The notes below the pieces were generated by a model. That model was not told where the DNA came from. It saw only the letters and a program-made list of their open reading frames with translations, and did not search any database. Positions 24,725 to 32,879 of a stretch of 64,000 bases of DNA are shown one piece after another. The stretch spans positions 1-64,000 of IMG/VR virus record IMGVR_UViG_3300025410_000010; one strand, 5' to 3'. The DNA is from a virus. A program made the translations under genes and the position numbers. Numbering within the stretch: position 1 is the first letter of the stretch; every line of letters starts with the position of its first letter.

Positions 24725-24927
24725 TCTATTATTATCTCTTAGACGATGGGACATATATATCAACGAATGATACGCTTCATTGGGGTGGTTATGGTAATCA
24801 TATCGAAGAGATATACTGTAACCAAATGGTTATTGATAGTTACAAACCACATAGACTAGATGAACGTATAAGTGACCAAGAATGGGCATGGATACTGCTA
24901 AAAGCAAAGCCAATCAAGATAAATTAG
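24721..24927 (+). CDS. YYY-family small protein
   Basis: 68 residues, MIYYYLLDDGTYIS... and SDQEWAWILLKAKP. Tandem paralogue of its neighbours, translationally coupled upstream. Confidence 0.7.
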   Translation: MIYYYLLDDGTYISTNDTLHWGGYGNHIEEIYCNQMVIDSYKPHRLDERISDQEWAWILLKAKPIKIN

Positions 24928-24956
24928 TATATGCGAGACCGCAATATTTGAGACAC

Positions 24957-25187
24957 ATGATCACATACTATTACGATATGGGCGAAGGAATCGTCTATAA
25001 GAGCGATACACAGGTAGATTATCGTATGCTAACAAAATGTGAGCGATGTCTCCGTATTGAATTTGGCAATGTCCAAGTACTTAAAGATCAGTGTAACGAA
25101 TGGCGAGAATATCCTATAGACGATAAAGAACTTAGTTGGATTATGCTTAAATCCAGAAACATTCCAAGGTCTTGGGATATCAAATAA
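24957..25187 (+). CDS. YYY-family small protein
   Basis: 76 residues, MITYYYDMGEGIVYKS..., DDKELSWIMLKSRN near the end. The start is set by alignment with paralogues; the frame is open further upstream without a good start. Confidence 0.65.
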   Translation: MITYYYDMGEGIVYKSDTQVDYRMLTKCERCLRIEFGNVQVLKDQCNEWREYPIDDKELSWIMLKSRNIPRSWDIK

Positions 25188-25194
25188 TTAATAG

Positions 25195-25368
25195 ATGAGT
25201 AATTGGACCTTATGGGAACGTAAATTTCTTTGGTGGCCACTAAAAATAAACGGACGATGGTACTGGCTGCGATATGTATATGAACGCGAAAGACTATTGC
25301 TTTGGTGGAGTCAGAAATATGAATATGACTATGCGCTCAATTCATTTGACTTACTGAAGAAGAACTAA
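25195..25368 (+). CDS. 57-residue Trp-rich protein
   Basis: MSNWTLWERKFLWWPLKING..., with eight Trp in 57 residues and alternating basic residues. May associate with membranes; not recognised. Confidence 0.6.
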   Translation: MSNWTLWERKFLWWPLKINGRWYWLRYVYERERLLLWWSQKYEYDYALNSFDLLKKN

Positions 25369-25391
25369 TATAGTTTATAAAAGGATTACTA

Positions 25392-25568
25392 ATGCCCACA
25401 TATCAATTTCAAGATAAACATACCGGTGAAGTATTCGAACAATTTATGAAGATTTCAGAACTAGATGATTTTCTGAAGAATCATCCCGATCTTAATCAAA
25501 TTGTTACTGCTCCTGCTGTAACTGGTACAATGGGTAAGAATACTCCACAACCGAAGAAAAAAGGATAG
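25392..25568 (+). CDS. FmdB-like small protein without zinc cysteines
   Basis: 58 residues. MPTYQFQDKHTGEVFEQFMK and the PDLNQIVTAPAV segment resemble the FmdB/zinc-ribbon family found in T4-like cyanophages, but the CxxC pairs are missing. Function unknown. Confidence 0.65.
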   Translation: MPTYQFQDKHTGEVFEQFMKISELDDFLKNHPDLNQIVTAPAVTGTMGKNTPQPKKKG

Positions 25569-25571
25569 TAT

Positions 25572-25874
25572 ATGCCAACTGATTTTGATTGGAAGAAATA
25601 TAGAAAACAACAAGCAGAACCCGAACCACCAGAAGAATCAACTCCACCAAAAGGAATGGTTTGGATCTTTAATGTATTCTTCTATGTTATGGTAGGATTT
25701 TCTATTCTTAGTCTATGGAACTACACAACAGAATCTTCTAATATATTAAAGATATTAGATAACTGTGCTGAACAAAAAGGTATAGCAGTTAGAACATTAA
25801 GAGGGGATGCCGTTTGTATTAGAGAGGATGTCCTTACACAGGTTCTTAAAAACTCCGATAAAATCAAACAATAG
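25572..25874 (+). CDS. single-pass membrane protein
   Basis: 100 residues: Pro/Glu-rich N-terminus, membrane helix about residues 28-50 (GMVWIFNVFFYVMVGFSILS), then a region with two cysteines (DNCAEQKG, DAVCIRED) that would be periplasmic if the N-terminus is inside. Unknown function. Confidence 0.7.
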   Translation: MPTDFDWKKYRKQQAEPEPPEESTPPKGMVWIFNVFFYVMVGFSILSLWNYTTESSNILKILDNCAEQKGIAVRTLRGDAVCIREDVLTQVLKNSDKIKQ

Positions 25875-25903
25875 TCCTGTCTAAATACACAGGGAGAACT
25901 TCC

Positions 25904-26065
25904 ATGGCTGACACAGATAGAATTAAAGAACTCGAGAAAACACTCGAAACATATAAAGAAGCACTAACAAAGATTAGTAAATTTACTCCATTTACTGGAT
26001 CTGTAGATGCTAAAGCAGTATTTGATGCTGCTAATCTTGCTAAAGAAGCACTCGGAATAAAGTAA
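25904..26065 (+). CDS. 53-residue helical protein
   Basis: MADTDRIKELEKTLETYKEA..., coiled-coil-like then Ala-rich helix. CTAAATA lies at about 25881 and GGGAG upstream of the ATG. Function unknown. Confidence 0.6.
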   Translation: MADTDRIKELEKTLETYKEALTKISKFTPFTGSVDAKAVFDAANLAKEALGIK

Positions 26066-26113
26066 TCTATTTTATGCCTCTGCTATATATTCGTATATGC
26101 AAGGGGCATAACA

Positions 26114-26317
26114 ATGAGCAAATATTTCGACTTCGATACTCTAAATCAAAAAGCCGCCGAATTCATGGCCGGTAATCCAAATACTTACGGAAAATACTTT
26201 GACTTCAAACATCTTGTTGAACGAGAAGAATATCTCAACTCTTGGTTACTATTTTTTATTATTAGTTTGCTTGTTTATCTTTGGATAAGATTATTTGCTG
26301 CATACGACAGAACATGA
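26114..26317 (+). CDS. small membrane protein
   Basis: 67 residues; a repeated KYFDF motif at residues 3-7 and 27-31, then a membrane helix about 43-60. GGGGC leader; ends by ATGA overlap with the next gene. Confidence 0.65.
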   Translation: MSKYFDFDTLNQKAAEFMAGNPNTYGKYFDFKHLVEREEYLNSWLLFFIISLLVYLWIRLFAAYDRT

Positions 26318-26676
26318 GTGAAGGACAAGTGATGGCATGGCTGGCATTTGTTTGTGTGGCCATGCTATCTGGATTTATGAGTGGATACTTTATCGGTTAT
26401 GATAAGGCTATGGATAAGAAGAAGAAAAATCGTTTACTGGAAAATTGGTATCAGTGGCCTTGTGCTAAAGTTCTAATACTTGATCCAAAAGCAAACGAAG
26501 ACTTTAAAGTAGCGAAAGAAGTCCACGATTGGCTCGCCCAAAATGTGGACGAAAAGGACTACCATCCACATATTGACAGTAACCTAAATAACATGTATGC
26601 TTACTTCTATGTTAGAGATAAGCACATCGTAATAATGCTTTCTCTAAAATTTGGAACAGAAATCTGGAGAATCTAA
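26314..26676 (+). CDS. membrane-anchored LRFS-tail family member
   Basis: 120 residues: an N-terminal membrane helix (about 9-28) fused to a soluble domain ending IVIMLSLKFGTEIWRI, the tail typical of the small family here. Start by ATGA overlap with the previous gene. Confidence 0.65.
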   Translation: MSEGQVMAWLAFVCVAMLSGFMSGYFIGYDKAMDKKKKNRLLENWYQWPCAKVLILDPKANEDFKVAKEVHDWLAQNVDEKDYHPHIDSNLNNMYAYFYVRDKHIVIMLSLKFGTEIWRI

Positions 26677-26868
26677 ATGAACTTGTCATTCAAAGATTAC
26701 GAACTTACTCAAATGAGCGAAGAAGAACTATTGGATAAGGCTGTGCGTCTCTATTCTTTTATGAGCGACCTAAAGCCTAATGTAACTATTCAGATGTGTT
26801 TGGATCAGGTTATCCGAGCCTACGCATCATATAACCCGGACGAAGAGAAAGTTGGAACTTATGCCTAA
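26677..26868 (+). CDS. small acidic protein
   Basis: 63 residues, MNLSFKDYELTQMSEEELLDK..., helical. Abuts the upstream stop and overlaps the next gene by 8 nt. Not recognised. Confidence 0.6.
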   Translation: MNLSFKDYELTQMSEEELLDKAVRLYSFMSDLKPNVTIQMCLDQVIRAYASYNPDEEKVGTYA

Positions 26869-27064
26869 GGTCACTATGATTGATCCTCCATCTGGTTGGC
26901 AATATGGATTTCCAAAAATCCTCCCAGATGACATAACCGATAAAATGAAATGGCTAATTGAAAATGGATATCCACAGCACGAAATAGATAGTTGTGGAGA
27001 TCACTTCTATTGTCGCTATTGGGAAGAGGACGTCCCTGAGGATGAGATTCAAACTAATAGATAA
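26861..27064 (+). CDS. small hypothetical protein
   Basis: 67 residues, MPKVTMIDPPSGWQYGFPKI..., overlapping both neighbours. DDITDKMKWLIENGYPQHEI resembles the central helix of the LRFS-tail family. Function unknown. Confidence 0.55.
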   Translation: MPKVTMIDPPSGWQYGFPKILPDDITDKMKWLIENGYPQHEIDSCGDHFYCRYWEEDVPEDEIQTNR

Positions 27065-27251
27065 TCCACATCACTTTATCTTTAAGCCAGGATATAGTCT
27101 CCACTTTCTCGACGAACCCGAAATGCTACAAGAAATGAAGATGATAGACTGGCTTGAAGATAAACCCATAAGACATATCTGGTACAGTCCCGATATTATC
27201 ACATTCGAACAAGAACAAGATCGAACTCTATTTGTGTTGAGGTTCTCATGA
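27042..27251 (+). CDS. small protein, LRFS-tail family
   Basis: 69 residues ending DRTLFVLRFS. The terminal TTG AGG TTC TCA TGA supplies ribosome site and ATGA start for the next gene, the same layout as 5640-5888. Confidence 0.65.
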   Translation: MRFKLIDNPHHFIFKPGYSLHFLDEPEMLQEMKMIDWLEDKPIRHIWYSPDIITFEQEQDRTLFVLRFS

Positions 27252-27475
27252 AAATGGAAATTCCAAACAAGGTCATCCTAAAAGCACATCACGATTGGGG
27301 TAATTGGTATCGAGAAGCAGAATACGGTTTAATTGACTTTGATCCATGGCTTAAAGAAAGGTGGGGAGTTAAACTACAGAAACACTACAATCGTCGTAAA
27401 CCAAACGGTTTCTATTCCGGGGAAATGGTAGACAAAGGGAAGGCAGCATTGTTTATGCTGAAATACTATGACTAA
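27248..27475 (+). CDS. small protein, LRFS-tail family
   Basis: 75 residues, ending KAALFMLKYYD. DFDPWLKERWGVKLQKHY forms the central helix region. Coupled by ATGA upstream and overlapping the next gene by 8 nt. Confidence 0.65.
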   Translation: MKMEIPNKVILKAHHDWGNWYREAEYGLIDFDPWLKERWGVKLQKHYNRRKPNGFYSGEMVDKGKAALFMLKYYD

Positions 27476-27629
27476 GATCAAATTCGATTCAGGAATAAAA
27501 TACTACGAAGCAATGGGTTGGTGTATGACTAATGTTAAGATGAAACAATGGAAACCAGACCCATTAACGCATATAATATACTTTACACATAGTAAGGATG
27601 CCCTCATTGTGGCTATGAAGTTTACATGA
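27468..27629 (+). CDS. 53-residue LRFS-tail family member
   Basis: MTKIKFDSGIKYYEAMGWCM..., ending DALIVAMKFT. Smallest member of the family; overlaps both neighbours (8 nt; ATGA). Confidence 0.6.
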   Translation: MTKIKFDSGIKYYEAMGWCMTNVKMKQWKPDPLTHIIYFTHSKDALIVAMKFT

Positions 27630-27859
27630 TCATAACTTCTAGAATTCTTACACATGAAGAATGGTACGAATGTATAGCATGGATTAGAGAACACAACATA
27701 GAGTGGACATGCTATTCCTGGAATAGTCCATATCAATTTACTTTAATTACCGACGATGCTAAACTTATAACTTACGCAATCCTTAAATGGGAAGCCAAAC
27801 CAGAAAAAGGAATTAGAGCATGGACTATAGAAGATGATCATAATCCCCAGGCAGGATGA
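27626..27859 (+). CDS. small protein, LRFS-tail family
   Basis: 77 residues. HEEWYECIAWIREHNIEWTCYSW then KLITYAILKWEAKPEKG, the family hydrophobic-K-W signature followed by an extra acidic tail. ATGA-coupled upstream. Confidence 0.65.
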   Translation: MIITSRILTHEEWYECIAWIREHNIEWTCYSWNSPYQFTLITDDAKLITYAILKWEAKPEKGIRAWTIEDDHNPQAG

Positions 27860-28085
27860 CAACTATAGAGATATTATAGATTGGCTTACTGCTCACGTGG
27901 CTCCCAGTTCCAGACAAGGATATGAACCCCATTGGGGCAGTCAACACTCAAAAAAGGTAGAATGGCAGGCCCAAAATCATACTTGGAGAATATTACTAGA
28001 TGATCGAGCACGAGAAATTTCCATCTCTGTCATGGACGCAGAAAAAGAAAATGCCCTCAGAGAATTCCTCAAAGAAAAGAGTTAA
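27834..28085 (+). CDS. small hypothetical protein
   Basis: 83 residues starting MIIIPRQDDNYRDIIDWLTAH, overlapping the previous gene by 26 nt. Central Trp-rich strands; basic tail. Related in layout to the LRFS-tail family but lacks its final motif. Confidence 0.55.
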   Translation: MIIIPRQDDNYRDIIDWLTAHVAPSSRQGYEPHWGSQHSKKVEWQAQNHTWRILLDDRAREISISVMDAEKENALREFLKEKS

Positions 28086-28101
28086 TCTACTTACTTGGTC
28101 C

Positions 28102-28353
28102 ATGAACTCTTGGTACTATAATAGATTTAACGATAGCGAAATATCCAGCACAGACTCACGTCTAGCAAATTTAATAATCAAGCAACCTTGGTTCAATTGG
28201 ACACAAGAAGAAAAGATGAAGATAGAAGCAGATAGTCATTATTCTCCTATGGAAGATATGAATACCTATATCGCCTATACTACAATGCTACCACAGCAAG
28301 AAACATATTGGTTACTCAAATGGGGACCTAGTCACATAAGAGATCCAAATTGA
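28102..28353 (+). CDS. small protein, LRFS-tail family
   Basis: 83 residues from ATG 28102; ETYWLLKWGPSHIRDPN at the end. The frame is open upstream and the start is uncertain. Its TGA overlaps the next start. Confidence 0.5.
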   Translation: MNSWYYNRFNDSEISSTDSRLANLIIKQPWFNWTQEEKMKIEADSHYSPMEDMNTYIAYTTMLPQQETYWLLKWGPSHIRDPN

Positions 28354-28745
28354 CTAACGAATGGAGATCTTGGCCTCAGGTACAAATAGATATTACGTAC
28401 CGCTACGAGGCTGTGGAATGGCTGACAAAGAACTGTCCAAAAGATGAATTTGTTCCAGTCTATCACGGCTCCATAGCTTCGAAGATTGCCATTAAGAGTG
28501 ACAAGTATATTACATATATGCTAATAAAGTATACTGCTGAATTACTTCTTTGTGAAGATGATCAAGAACGAGATCGCAAAGAAAAAAATGCAGCAATGGA
28601 CGCAGAAATTAAAAGGCTTCTCAAAGAAATAACAGAGAAGATTAAAGATACAAATGTAACTGATAATATTTTTAGGGAGAATATAAAAGAGCGTTTGCTC
28701 TATAGTAAAGGTAAAATAATTGGAGAAAAGAATGTTAAAAAGTGA
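28350..28745 (+). CDS. small protein, TTG start, LRFS-tail family plus helical tail
   Basis: 131 residues. TTG start at a TTGA overlap. First 70 residues match the family (YEAVEWLTKNCPKDEF, YITYMLIKYTAEL), followed by a charged coiled-coil-like tail. Overlaps the next gene by 14 nt. Confidence 0.6.
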   Translation: MTNEWRSWPQVQIDITYRYEAVEWLTKNCPKDEFVPVYHGSIASKIAIKSDKYITYMLIKYTAELLLCEDDQERDRKEKNAAMDAEIKRLLKEITEKIKDTNVTDNIFRENIKERLLYSKGKIIGEKNVKK

Positions 28746-29559
28746 AAAGATTCTGCTGAGTGCGACAGCAATGACCACGCTACTGGCAATTGGATGCTTC
28801 ATCCTTGCTGAGCCAAAGAAAAGCGAAGAGATTGCTAAAGAAATGCCCAAAGCAGCAGATGTTGCTATTTCACGTAATCCATTTGGACCAGTCTTAGTTA
28901 ATCTAAAAGGTGATAAACCTAAGACTGAAGAACTAGTCCCCGAGAAACATACTGCTCGTGAGGTTATTAAAAATGTAGTGGCACACATTCCAACACCCCC
29001 ACATAAGCCTAAATTCAAACAGGCCTATCAAGCTATTGCTGCTCACTTCAAGACTACTAAAGATGTAGAGCCACAACAAGAGCAACCACAAGAAGCCTTG
29101 GCATACGCACCCCAAGAGAACTTAGCAGAAAAACTATTTGGAGTGGTACGTAGACTTACACAACCCGCAAGTGATATACAGGCCCAACCAGGTATGGCTG
29201 TTTATAAGATTACAGATCATAAAGTATATCTCCCAGACGGTACCCAGATAGAAGCACATAGTGGCCTAGGACAGATGCGTGATAATCCACGCTACACCCA
29301 TGTTAGGATGCGTGGACCTACACCACCACACATATACGATCTATCATGGCGTGAACGACCCTTCCATGGCGTGAAGGCCATTAGGCTCAACCCTGTTGGG
29401 GGCTCGAAAGAAATACATAATAGAGATGGCTTACTGGCCCATACATATATGCTGAACCCCGAGGGTGCTAGTAATGGGTGCGTATCCTTTAGAGACTATA
29501 CCCCATTCCAAAGAGCATTTGAGAAGGGTCTGATTAAACGATTGGCGGTAATACCATAA
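28732..29559 (+). CDS. DUF2778/Tlde1-like peptidoglycan enzyme, membrane-anchored
   Basis: 275 residues. N-terminal signal-anchor (about 5-24), a Pro/Gln-rich linker (to about 155), then a DUF2778-like L,D-transpeptidase fold: VYLPDGTQIEAHSGLG, HTYMLNPEG and the catalytic ASNGCVSF (Cys about residue 248). The family includes Tlde1 effectors and phage lysins that act on peptidoglycan stems in the periplasm. Start chosen at 28732 for GGAG. Possibly the lysis enzyme, or a cell-wall modifier. Confidence 0.75.
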   Translation: MLKSEKILLSATAMTTLLAIGCFILAEPKKSEEIAKEMPKAADVAISRNPFGPVLVNLKGDKPKTEELVPEKHTAREVIKNVVAHIPTPPHKPKFKQAYQAIAAHFKTTKDVEPQQEQPQEALAYAPQENLAEKLFGVVRRLTQPASDIQAQPGMAVYKITDHKVYLPDGTQIEAHSGLGQMRDNPRYTHVRMRGPTPPHIYDLSWRERPFHGVKAIRLNPVGGSKEIHNRDGLLAHTYMLNPEGASNGCVSFRDYTPFQRAFEKGLIKRLAVIP

Positions 29560-29939
29560 TGACTCAACCTATTGGATGGGAAAACTGGCCCGTGGCTTAC
29601 ATTCTCTGTAATCAACATTGCGAATTGGAGATTAGAGACTGGATGAATTCTCAAACTATCAGCGATAAATTCTACGAGATTCATTCACCACGTTGGACTA
29701 CTAATCCCGGTAGACGCGGTGTTGCTAGTAGTCGTATATTCTATAGAGTAGGTGATAGTAAATTACTAAACTTCATAGTGCTTAAATGGGAAGCCACTAT
29801 CGAACCCTCCCATAACGAATATAAACAAGCCACACATAGGATAGATATAAACACAACAAACAAATTCTATCACGAAGACAATTACGTCAGTTGGGATGAT
29901 ATTATGGAAGAAGATCACAGAAAGGAACGGGGCACATGA
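29559..29939 (+). CDS. LRFS-tail family member with extension
   Basis: 126 residues. Core ends LLNFIVLKWEAT (about residue 84), then an acidic extension. Starts on the last base of the DUF2778 stop (TAATG) and ends by ATGA with the next gene. Confidence 0.65.
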   Translation: MTQPIGWENWPVAYILCNQHCELEIRDWMNSQTISDKFYEIHSPRWTTNPGRRGVASSRIFYRVGDSKLLNFIVLKWEATIEPSHNEYKQATHRIDINTTNKFYHEDNYVSWDDIMEEDHRKERGT

Positions 29940-30109
29940 TTAAGATTATTGCTGTTATATTACTAGCCATGATGTGTTTTCTAATAACAGAGAATCTCAC
30001 AATGATATACAGCAAACCACAAGAATTCTTTATGTGGGGCTGGATTTCCAGTATTGCTACAGGGTTTCTAACTAATTGGTTCATAAGGTCTCTTGACAGT
30101 GATAGTTGA
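29936..30109 (+). CDS. 57-residue protein with two membrane segments
   Basis: Hydrophobic helices at about residues 2-20 and 31-50, short linker, acidic tail. Position two genes after a peptidoglycan enzyme makes a holin possible, but this is inferred from topology alone. Confidence 0.55.
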   Translation: MIKIIAVILLAMMCFLITENLTMIYSKPQEFFMWGWISSIATGFLTNWFIRSLDSDS

Positions 30110-30380
30110 TAAATTCCTCTTTAACTATAGCACCACCCATATTGAGATGCCCCGTGGTGCTAAGATACTTAAAGCCATTGCTTGCGGATCCAATAGATTC
30201 GCACTGTGGGCCCTAGTAGACCCAAAAGCACCCCTAAGAAAACGAGCCATTAAACTATATAGTACTGGACAAGAGATCAACGACGAACTAGCCCTCACTG
30301 GATACTACATAGATACACTAGAAGATGGACCATACATATTACACATATTCGATCACGGCGAGATGATGGAGGTAAAATGA
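30099..30380 (+). CDS. DUF7352-like phage protein
   Basis: 93 residues with IEMPRGAKILKAIA, RFALWALVDPKAPLRKRAIKLYSTGQEI and GPYILHIF. This matches the small phage family DUF7352. GTG 30099 is preferred to TTG 30093 because AAGGT lies at proper distance. Confidence 0.75.
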   Translation: MIVDKFLFNYSTTHIEMPRGAKILKAIACGSNRFALWALVDPKAPLRKRAIKLYSTGQEINDELALTGYYIDTLEDGPYILHIFDHGEMMEVK

Positions 30381-30577
30381 ATGCCCGAAGACCAATTCGA
30401 TCACCATATAGCCGAGAGGCCAGAACGGTTAGAAGACCCCGAGATAATCGCAGACCCCACAAAAGAAAAGCAAAAACAATGTACCTAAACGATAAACAAC
30501 TATTCCTATTAATATTCTTCCTAGCGGGCATATGGATGTTGGCAATAGCATATATGGCTTGGTTGGCCCTTCAATGA
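30377..30577 (+). CDS. basic membrane protein
   Basis: 66 residues: Arg-rich N-terminal third, membrane helix about 43-64 (LFLLIFFLAGIWMLAIAYMA). ATGA overlaps at both ends. Function unknown. Confidence 0.6.
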   Translation: MNARRPIRSPYSREARTVRRPRDNRRPHKRKAKTMYLNDKQLFLLIFFLAGIWMLAIAYMAWLALQ

Positions 30578-30963
30578 AACTACGCCACCCCATCTCCCTC
30601 AAAAGTCAAATAGTCTATATACAGGGCAGGAAACCCAAATTCCTATATGTAGAGTTTGAAGGTGACTTTGCTTACATATGGGCCGACATCAAGGTTAAGA
30701 AACCACACCACCCACGTAGAATCGGAGTATATAAAAGTCCCCAAGAATACGGTACACAAATACCCTGCACTAATAATACAGAATGGTACTTCTATGATGA
30801 AGGTAGAGGATCCACAAGAGAGTTCAATAGAGTAAGATGGCCCAACAAGGCTCCTATGCCGCTAAATACCGAACACAAGGAGACACACATATGGCACCTC
30901 ATCAAATCACTCTACACGAAGTTCTCACGAATCCTCAAGCATTGGAAGGACTTGCTATATTAG
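30574..30963 (+). CDS. hypothetical protein
   Basis: 129 residues, basic, Trp/Tyr-rich strands (FLYVEFEGDFAYIWADIKVK, EWYFYDEGRG). ATGA-coupled upstream; the next gene lies inside its 3' end. Confidence 0.6.
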   Translation: MKLRHPISLKSQIVYIQGRKPKFLYVEFEGDFAYIWADIKVKKPHHPRRIGVYKSPQEYGTQIPCTNNTEWYFYDEGRGSTREFNRVRWPNKAPMPLNTEHKETHIWHLIKSLYTKFSRILKHWKDLLY

Positions 30964-31034
30964 CAGGCTATTTCGCTTGCTCTACCCTACTGTTTACTGT
31001 TATACTAACACGTAAGATAAAGGATCCCGAATGA
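30891..31034 (+). CDS. 47-residue membrane protein nested in 30574-30963
   Basis: MAPHQITLHEVLTNPQALEG..., membrane helix about 22-39. ATG 30891 has AAGGAG 8 nt upstream, better than ATG 30837. The first 73 nt overlap the previous gene in another frame. Confidence 0.55.
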   Translation: MAPHQITLHEVLTNPQALEGLAILAGYFACSTLLFTVILTRKIKDPE

Positions 31035-31261
31035 AAACTTGTAAAGAATATCTAGAACAACATATCAAATTTGGCGTAATAGATACAGATAATGCCGTAC
31101 AATACGGACGTCATCTCTACTTTAAATTCAAACCAGAATGGGATAATAATATACCCTATTGGGGACCACTTATACTAAAAGTAATGCAGAAGAATCTAGA
31201 AGCAGAATGGCGACTATACGGAAATAAATCAACTACAAGTTCTCATAGACTTATTGACTAA
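31031..31261 (+). CDS. small hypothetical protein
   Basis: 76 residues, MKTCKEYLEQHIKFGVID..., ATGA-coupled to the previous gene. YWGPLILKVMQK is amphipathic. Not recognised. Confidence 0.6.
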   Translation: MKTCKEYLEQHIKFGVIDTDNAVQYGRHLYFKFKPEWDNNIPYWGPLILKVMQKNLEAEWRLYGNKSTTSSHRLID

Positions 31262-31331
31262 AAATATCTAGACACACATGGCAAATCCATATATAGTGTT
31301 AACACAATTCAAACACATTTAAGGAATTGCC

Positions 31332-31568
31332 ATGTCGAACATATTGCCATTTAAACAAAAGAATTCTCCTATACAAGATACAACCCTAGAACCAATCAAA
31401 CTACCTACTTATAAAGAATTAACAAAACCCGTACATATACTAAGACACGCTGCCACATTCTTCTCCATAGTGGTTATAACTTCTACTGCTATTGCTGTAG
31501 GTGGCCCAATAGCCTTCTTTACAATAGCACTGTCTCTAGCCTTCTACTCACTTTGGAAGATGACATAG
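31332..31568 (+). CDS. membrane protein with two helices
   Basis: 78 residues, soluble N-terminus, two hydrophobic helices at about 40-57 and 59-76. AAGGA ribosome site. Unknown function. Confidence 0.65.
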   Translation: MSNILPFKQKNSPIQDTTLEPIKLPTYKELTKPVHILRHAATFFSIVVITSTAIAVGGPIAFFTIALSLAFYSLWKMT

Positions 31569-31606
31569 CCCCGAACAATACGAAGTACACGGCACGCAAA
31601 TTTTTA

Positions 31607-31614
31607 TAAATACC
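31607..31614 (+). promoter_or_regulatory. T4-type late promoter
   Basis: TATAAATA about 22 nt upstream of the ATG at 31636, with AAGGGAG between. Confidence 0.65.
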
Positions 31615-31635
31615 CCTAATAAAGGGAGATTACCC

Positions 31636-31890
31636 ATGCCTAGAGAACTGGTCCATAAACTACACAAATATGCAGATATTATCGAAGCTAACGAATCAGT
31701 ACAATGCGCTTCAACTTGCAGACAGGCTGCTTATACTATACAGGCGCAACAACAAGAAATAAATCTACTCAAATTAAAACTTAATAAGGCAGATCCCACA
31801 CTCAAAGAAAAAGTCAACCTGTTCATAGGTAAATTGAAATTTAAGGCATTCCTCCTAAAAAAACAATGGAAGAAGAATGTCAAAAGATAA
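31636..31890 (+). CDS. Ead-like helical protein
   Basis: 84 residues. YADIIEANESVQCASTCRQAAYTIQAQQQEI is the helical pattern of Ead-like proteins. Paralogue of 31877-32167, with which it overlaps 14 nt. Confidence 0.6.
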   Translation: MPRELVHKLHKYADIIEANESVQCASTCRQAAYTIQAQQQEINLLKLKLNKADPTLKEKVNLFIGKLKFKAFLLKKQWKKNVKR

Positions 31891-32167
31891 AGAACTACTC
31901 GACGATCTATACATTATGGCTATTGCTCTGGAAAAATGTAACGAATCTAGAGCAAACAAGATCACACGACGAGCCCTCACAAGAATTAAAGAACTAAAAC
32001 AGGAAAATACCCTTATTAGACGTGAAAGTCTTGCTATACACGCCCTAGACTTCGTTATGCCCCCAATATCACATGCTGCTTTTAAAATCATATATAAAGC
32101 ACTATCTAAACATAAAAATAAGAAACTGTTGATGAAATATGTCAGAACAATCCTCACACAACGTTGA
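31877..32167 (+). CDS. Ead-like helical protein
   Basis: 96 residues; AIALEKCNESRANKITRRALTRIKELKQEN mirrors the upstream paralogue; basic C-terminus. Overlaps both neighbours. Confidence 0.6.
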   Translation: MSKDKELLDDLYIMAIALEKCNESRANKITRRALTRIKELKQENTLIRRESLAIHALDFVMPPISHAAFKIIYKALSKHKNKKLLMKYVRTILTQR

Positions 32168-32348
32168 TATTGACGATCTTAAAAACGGTATATTACCTTG
32201 GCACATGATGTTGCAAAACAGTATTGAGGCTGCTAAACTACTGAATAAAGCACGTAATAACATGCCTGGAGGTATACAAAATGAACACGAAGAAACTGAA
32301 ACAACTACTCAAAAATCACAATTCCCAGATGAGCCTTGCTGCTCTTGA
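32139..32348 (+). CDS. small hypothetical protein
   Basis: 69 residues, MSEQSSHNVDIDDLKNGILP..., ending in a Thr/Glu-rich tail with two Cys. Overlaps 29 nt upstream and 68 nt downstream. Confidence 0.5.
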   Translation: MSEQSSHNVDIDDLKNGILPWHMMLQNSIEAAKLLNKARNNMPGGIQNEHEETETTTQKSQFPDEPCCS

Positions 32349-32583
32349 CTATATACAGCGTCTAGAAGATAGAGTTACTGTATACGAACATAACATTGAT
32401 CTAAATGCTATTAATAACGAAATTAACACACTTAAAGAACAACTTAAAATAGCACAAGATGTAGTGAAATTGACTCCTATACAGCAACCATACGTTATAC
32501 AACGTGTAAAAGACTTGGTGAATGAGAACAAATATGATGCAAATTACAGAATTAAAAAATCAACTGAAAAATCAAAATACTGA
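32281..32583 (+). CDS. coiled-coil protein
   Basis: 100 residues. MNTKKLKQLLKNHNSQMSLA...DYIQRLED is shared with the next gene (paralogues). Coiled-coil through the middle. Confidence 0.55.
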   Translation: MNTKKLKQLLKNHNSQMSLAALDYIQRLEDRVTVYEHNIDLNAINNEINTLKEQLKIAQDVVKLTPIQQPYVIQRVKDLVNENKYDANYRIKKSTEKSKY

Positions 32584-32746
32584 ACTTAGTCTAGATGCTC
32601 TTGCTTATATTAATCACTTAGAAGAAGAACTACTTACTTACGAACATATGGATATACAAAATATAGTAGGATACTCAAAAAACTTAGAAAAAGATCTAAA
32701 TGAAATAATGCACATAGATAAAATAGTAGAATTTGGTGATGACTGA
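32522..32746 (+). CDS. coiled-coil protein, paralogue of 32281
   Basis: 74 residues with LKNQLKNQNTELSLDALAYI, matching the preceding gene. Start chosen at the first ATG after GGTG. Overlaps the next gene by 8 nt. Confidence 0.55.
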   Translation: MRTNMMQITELKNQLKNQNTELSLDALAYINHLEEELLTYEHMDIQNIVGYSKNLEKDLNEIMHIDKIVEFGDD

Positions 32747-32879
32747 ACAGTCTAAATCATTGATGCTGATGCTGGTCATACTGGCCTTTATTACTACTAT
32801 TGCTAACATCATTATAGGGGACCCAAATGGAAGATCTAATAACAATGACTATAGAACAACTAGAAATAACTTCAAATAA
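32739..32879 (+). CDS. 46-residue membrane protein
   Basis: MTEQSKSLMLMLVILAFITT..., helix about 8-26, polar Asn-rich tail. The tail codons overlap the next gene by 53 nt. Confidence 0.5.
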   Translation: MTEQSKSLMLMLVILAFITTIANIIIGDPNGRSNNNDYRTTRNNFK

